The notes under the pieces were generated by a model, which was not told the DNA's origin, ran no database searches, and saw only the letters and a program-made list of their open reading frames with translations. The position numbers and the translations under genes are program-made. A stretch of 7,715 bases of DNA from Cellulomonadaceae bacterium (lineage in GTDB: Bacteria; Actinomycetota; Actinomycetes; Actinomycetales; Cellulomonadaceae). This document shows positions 5,395 to 7,715 of the stretch, piece after piece (the stretch's first letter is position 1; the number at the start of each line of letters is the position of its first letter). Location of the stretch: positions 1 through 7,715 of the forward strand of contig JAITCS010000182.1 of NCBI GenBank assembly GCA_031282935.1, given 5' to 3'.

Positions 5395-7715
5395 TTGGTT
5401 CAGAAAGAAACTACTTTAGCTCAGCAATGGCTTAGCACTTCACAGTTAATTATCAATACACAGCGCAATGCAGATTCTGAGATTCGTGGACTCAAGAATC
5501 TGCTGCTATCCAAGCAGCGTCCGATTGAATTCGGAGGTCAATACGAGTTTTCAGTAGTTTCATTAACCCCAGAAATTTACAACATACTAAATCGAATTCA
5601 CTATCTCTCTGGAATTCTTAGTGTAGATACCAACCAGCTAGATGAATTGGCTGCCGAATTGCATAATCTTGCCTACACGATTGAGAAAGGCGCAGGGTTT
5701 CTCACTTTCGGTGAACCACATCGAAAGAGTAAAGCCGCCAAATTGCGCGTGCGGCAACTTGCCAGCGCAGGCGTTGGCGCTTACCTCGATTCCATCCTGG
5801 CCAACAGGGATCAAAGCCACAGCACCGAGGCTTTTACCACCAAAATAGCCGACCAAGTGTTCCCTGGCCAGGTCGAATTAGTTTCAAGCGGATTCCAGCA
5901 CATCCCAATAGAGATTGCCCAACTAAACGGTATTATCTCCAAAACATATGAAACTTACACTAACGAACTCAAAGAAGCAGGCAACCGTGCCCTAGATACA
6001 CAAAATATTCCTAACCTCAACCAATTTCCAGTTGACGACCTAAAACCTTTCGGAGAGCGCCTACCGCTAAACAAAATCAAACAAGCCGGAATTATCAACA
6101 TCGGACAACTCACTTACTCTCGGCTTCAGTCCATCCCTGGAGTTGGTGGCGTCGGAATTTCTAATGCCATAACAGCGATTAGACATTTCGAGGAAGCAAA
6201 GCGTGATGAGAACCGTAATGCTGCAATTCGTTTTGACTTATCCAAAAGAACTCCCGAACAAACTGAACTGCTTCGCCAACTAAATAATTTTCTAGCCAAG
6301 CGACGCATAGACGCCGATAGTGGTTGGCGCAAGCTGATATGGGATTTCCAAAAGCTAAATGATCAAGTTGATTTTAACGGTTCGTTTCTCCTAATTGGCG
6401 ATGGGGTGAATCAAGTAAATTTGCGTGGCCGCTTGCTTGACCGATTCTTCCCTCTTAGCAACTTGCTTGACAAGGACATTTGGGCCGAATTTCAACAGCA
6501 CTCTGCTGACTTCTACTCGATTCTTGATGAAATGGGTTTTGGCGGTTCGACCCATATCTATGGCGACTTACCGCAAGATGTAATAGACAAGGTACTTGCT
6601 ACCGACCTCGATACTAGGCGCCTTACAATCCCCGCACTCCGCCGATACCAAACATTTGCTGCAAGGTTCGCTGCCGTGCAAAAACGTGTGATTCTTGGGG
6701 ATGAGATGGGTTTAGGAAAGACTATTGAAGCACTTGCTTTAGTTGCGCACCTGAATCACAAGACCCTCGTTGTCTGCCCTGCTGCGGTGGTCGTGAACTG
6801 GCTAAATGAAATCTCAGATAAAACCAAGATGACAGGATATCGCATACATGGTTCAGAGCAGGAGTCAGGTTTGCGGGCCTGGCAAAACGCGTCAGGTGGT
6901 GCCATCGGCGTTACTACATATGAAACCTTGAAATGGTTATTGGGCCGCCTAGCAGACCCAAGTATCCCTGTGGTAGTAGCAGATGAAGCACACTATGCCA
7001 AAAACCCAGAAGCGGCGCGCACGCAAAATGTTCGGCAACTTCTCGCCCGATCAGAATATGCGCTCCTCCTAAGCGGTACTCCGATGGAGAACAAGGTTAG
7101 AGAGTTCCAAACCTTGCTCTCACATATTCAGCCACATTCGGCCAAAACAGCGCCGATTACTTCGGTTCGTCAGTTTCGTTCCCATATCGCACCCTATTAT
7201 TTGCGTCGTAACGCAGTCGATGTATTGAAAGAATTGCCTGACTTAATTGAAGAAGACCAATGGATTGAGGTCGCGGGAATTGACGAAAACCTGCACGTTA
7301 CAAAACAAAAACAACTAACATTTAGGGATAAGTTACCTCGCCTGCGGGAAATTATTGAAGAAGAAACAGATGAAGGTAATAAAGTAGTAGTATTCTGCCA
7401 CTTCCTGAATAATGTCGCGGCCTGCATGGAGGAATTTGGCTCAAAGGCAGTAGGTCCGATTACCGGGGCTATCTCCCCTGAACAACGGCAGATGTTTGTT
7501 GATGATTTCACGAAGCGCAATGACGGCTCGGTACTGGTGGCTCAAATCCGCGCTGGGGGAACAGGGTTGAATATCCAAGCAGCTTCGGTCGTTATCATCG
7601 TTGACCCACAATACAACCCGCAAATTGAGCGGCAAGCCATCGCGCGAGCACACCGAATGGGGCAAGAGAAGCCCGTTCATGTCTATCGGCTCTTGGCAGC
7701 CCATGAGAACACTGA
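5395..7715 (+). CDS. SNF2-family DNA-dependent ATPase with a large N-terminal extension containing a helix-hairpin-helix (3' end cut off by window)
   Basis: I translated this by hand: 773 codons from TTG 5395 to the edge without a stop, C-terminus missing. Residues 1-270 resemble no family I recognise, apart from a helix-hairpin-helix-like unit at about 226-264 (IKQAGIINIGQL, then LQSIPGVGGVGISNAI), a typical DNA-contacting fold. Residues 270-410 are also unassigned. The SNF2 core follows: motif I LGDEMGLGKT at 434-443 (Lys442), Ia TLVVCPAAVVVNW at 457-469, II VVADEAHYAKNP at 527-538 (Asp530, Glu531), III LLSGTPMENK at 558-567, IV KVVVFCHF at 663-670, V AGGTGLNIQAAS at 720-731, VI QAIARAHRMGQ at 747-757 (Arg751, Arg754). 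Only about 50 residues separate LP (614-615) from motif IV, less than usual. Predicted ATP-driven translocase or remodeller on DNA, cytoplasmic. Composition is AT-rich, with ATA and TTA codons, unlike the neighbours, suggesting horizontal transfer. Phage defence is possible but unproven. Confidence 0.88.
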   Translation, partial: MVQKETTLAQQWLSTSQLIINTQRNADSEIRGLKNLLLSKQRPIEFGGQYEFSVVSLTPEIYNILNRIHYLSGILSVDTNQLDELAAELHNLAYTIEKGAGFLTFGEPHRKSKAAKLRVRQLASAGVGAYLDSILANRDQSHSTEAFTTKIADQVFPGQVELVSSGFQHIPIEIAQLNGIISKTYETYTNELKEAGNRALDTQNIPNLNQFPVDDLKPFGERLPLNKIKQAGIINIGQLTYSRLQSIPGVGGVGISNAITAIRHFEEAKRDENRNAAIRFDLSKRTPEQTELLRQLNNFLAKRRIDADSGWRKLIWDFQKLNDQVDFNGSFLLIGDGVNQVNLRGRLLDRFFPLSNLLDKDIWAEFQQHSADFYSILDEMGFGGSTHIYGDLPQDVIDKVLATDLDTRRLTIPALRRYQTFAARFAAVQKRVILGDEMGLGKTIEALALVAHLNHKTLVVCPAAVVVNWLNEISDKTKMTGYRIHGSEQESGLRAWQNASGGAIGVTTYETLKWLLGRLADPSIPVVVADEAHYAKNPEAARTQNVRQLLARSEYALLLSGTPMENKVREFQTLLSHIQPHSAKTAPITSVRQFRSHIAPYYLRRNAVDVLKELPDLIEEDQWIEVAGIDENLHVTKQKQLTFRDKLPRLREIIEEETDEGNKVVVFCHFLNNVAACMEEFGSKAVGPITGAISPEQRQMFVDDFTKRNDGSVLVAQIRAGGTGLNIQAASVVIIVDPQYNPQIERQAIARAHRMGQEKPVHVYRLLAAHENT

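Noticed and set aside
5395..7715. Naming the SNF2 protein as ZorD, DISARM DrmD, RapA or a BREX helicase
   Set aside because: The core motifs are generic to SNF2 proteins, the N-terminal region does not resemble those proteins as I know them, and no partner gene is in the window.
1..7715. tRNA, rRNA, CRISPR array, transposase or integrase
   Set aside because: I looked in all gaps (343-363, 1300-1433, 4147-4314, 5203-5394) and saw no cloverleaf, regularly spaced repeats with unique spacers, or mobile-element genes.

Overview
The window looks like a chromosomal segment from a high-GC Gram-positive bacterium (Actinomycetota). The evidence is GC-rich housekeeping genes, an Mrp/ApbC ATPase carrying the actinobacterial 'LPDG' sequence where most bacteria have CxxC, a DUF1269/YflT-like stress membrane protein divergent from mrp, candidate leaderless starts, and copies of a short dispersed repeat (GGTTGAGCCTGTCGAAACC) that I recall as common in several actinobacterial orders. 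I cannot name the genus.

Layout: (1) 1-342, minus strand, is the N-terminal part of a small stress-type membrane protein that runs off the left edge. (2) 364-1299, plus, is mrp. It diverges from gene 1 across only about 21 bp, where a near-symmetric TATA sequence could serve both directions. (3) 1317-1406 holds four degenerate copies of the dispersed repeat. (4) 1434-2708, plus, is galactokinase galK, without galT or galE beside it. (5) 2719-4146, minus and tail-to-tail with galK, is a secreted family-3 glycoside hydrolase with a C-terminal SH3-like wall-binding domain. (6) 4147-4314 is the intergenic region between two divergent envelope genes. (7) 4315-5202, plus, is a probable lipoprotein D,D-carboxypeptidase of the VanY/M15 family, with an 18-bp tandem repeat in its linker. 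(8) 5203-5394 is an AT-richer intergenic stretch where base composition changes. (9) 5395 to the right edge, plus, is one long frame, open for 773 codons and incomplete: an SNF2-family ATPase with an unusual N-terminal region of about 430 residues that includes a helix-hairpin-helix.

Genes 5 and 7 form a divergent envelope pair, probably acting on peptidoglycan fragments: one trims glycans, the other trims D-Ala from stem peptides. The SNF2 gene differs sharply in composition (21/60 G+C in 5401-5460 against 41/60 in 1501-1560, counted by hand). It has the look of horizontally acquired DNA and may open a defence or genome-maintenance island continuing beyond 7715. It is the best candidate for something undescribed, but its partners, if any, lie outside the window. 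I saw no tRNA, rRNA, CRISPR array or insertion sequence.
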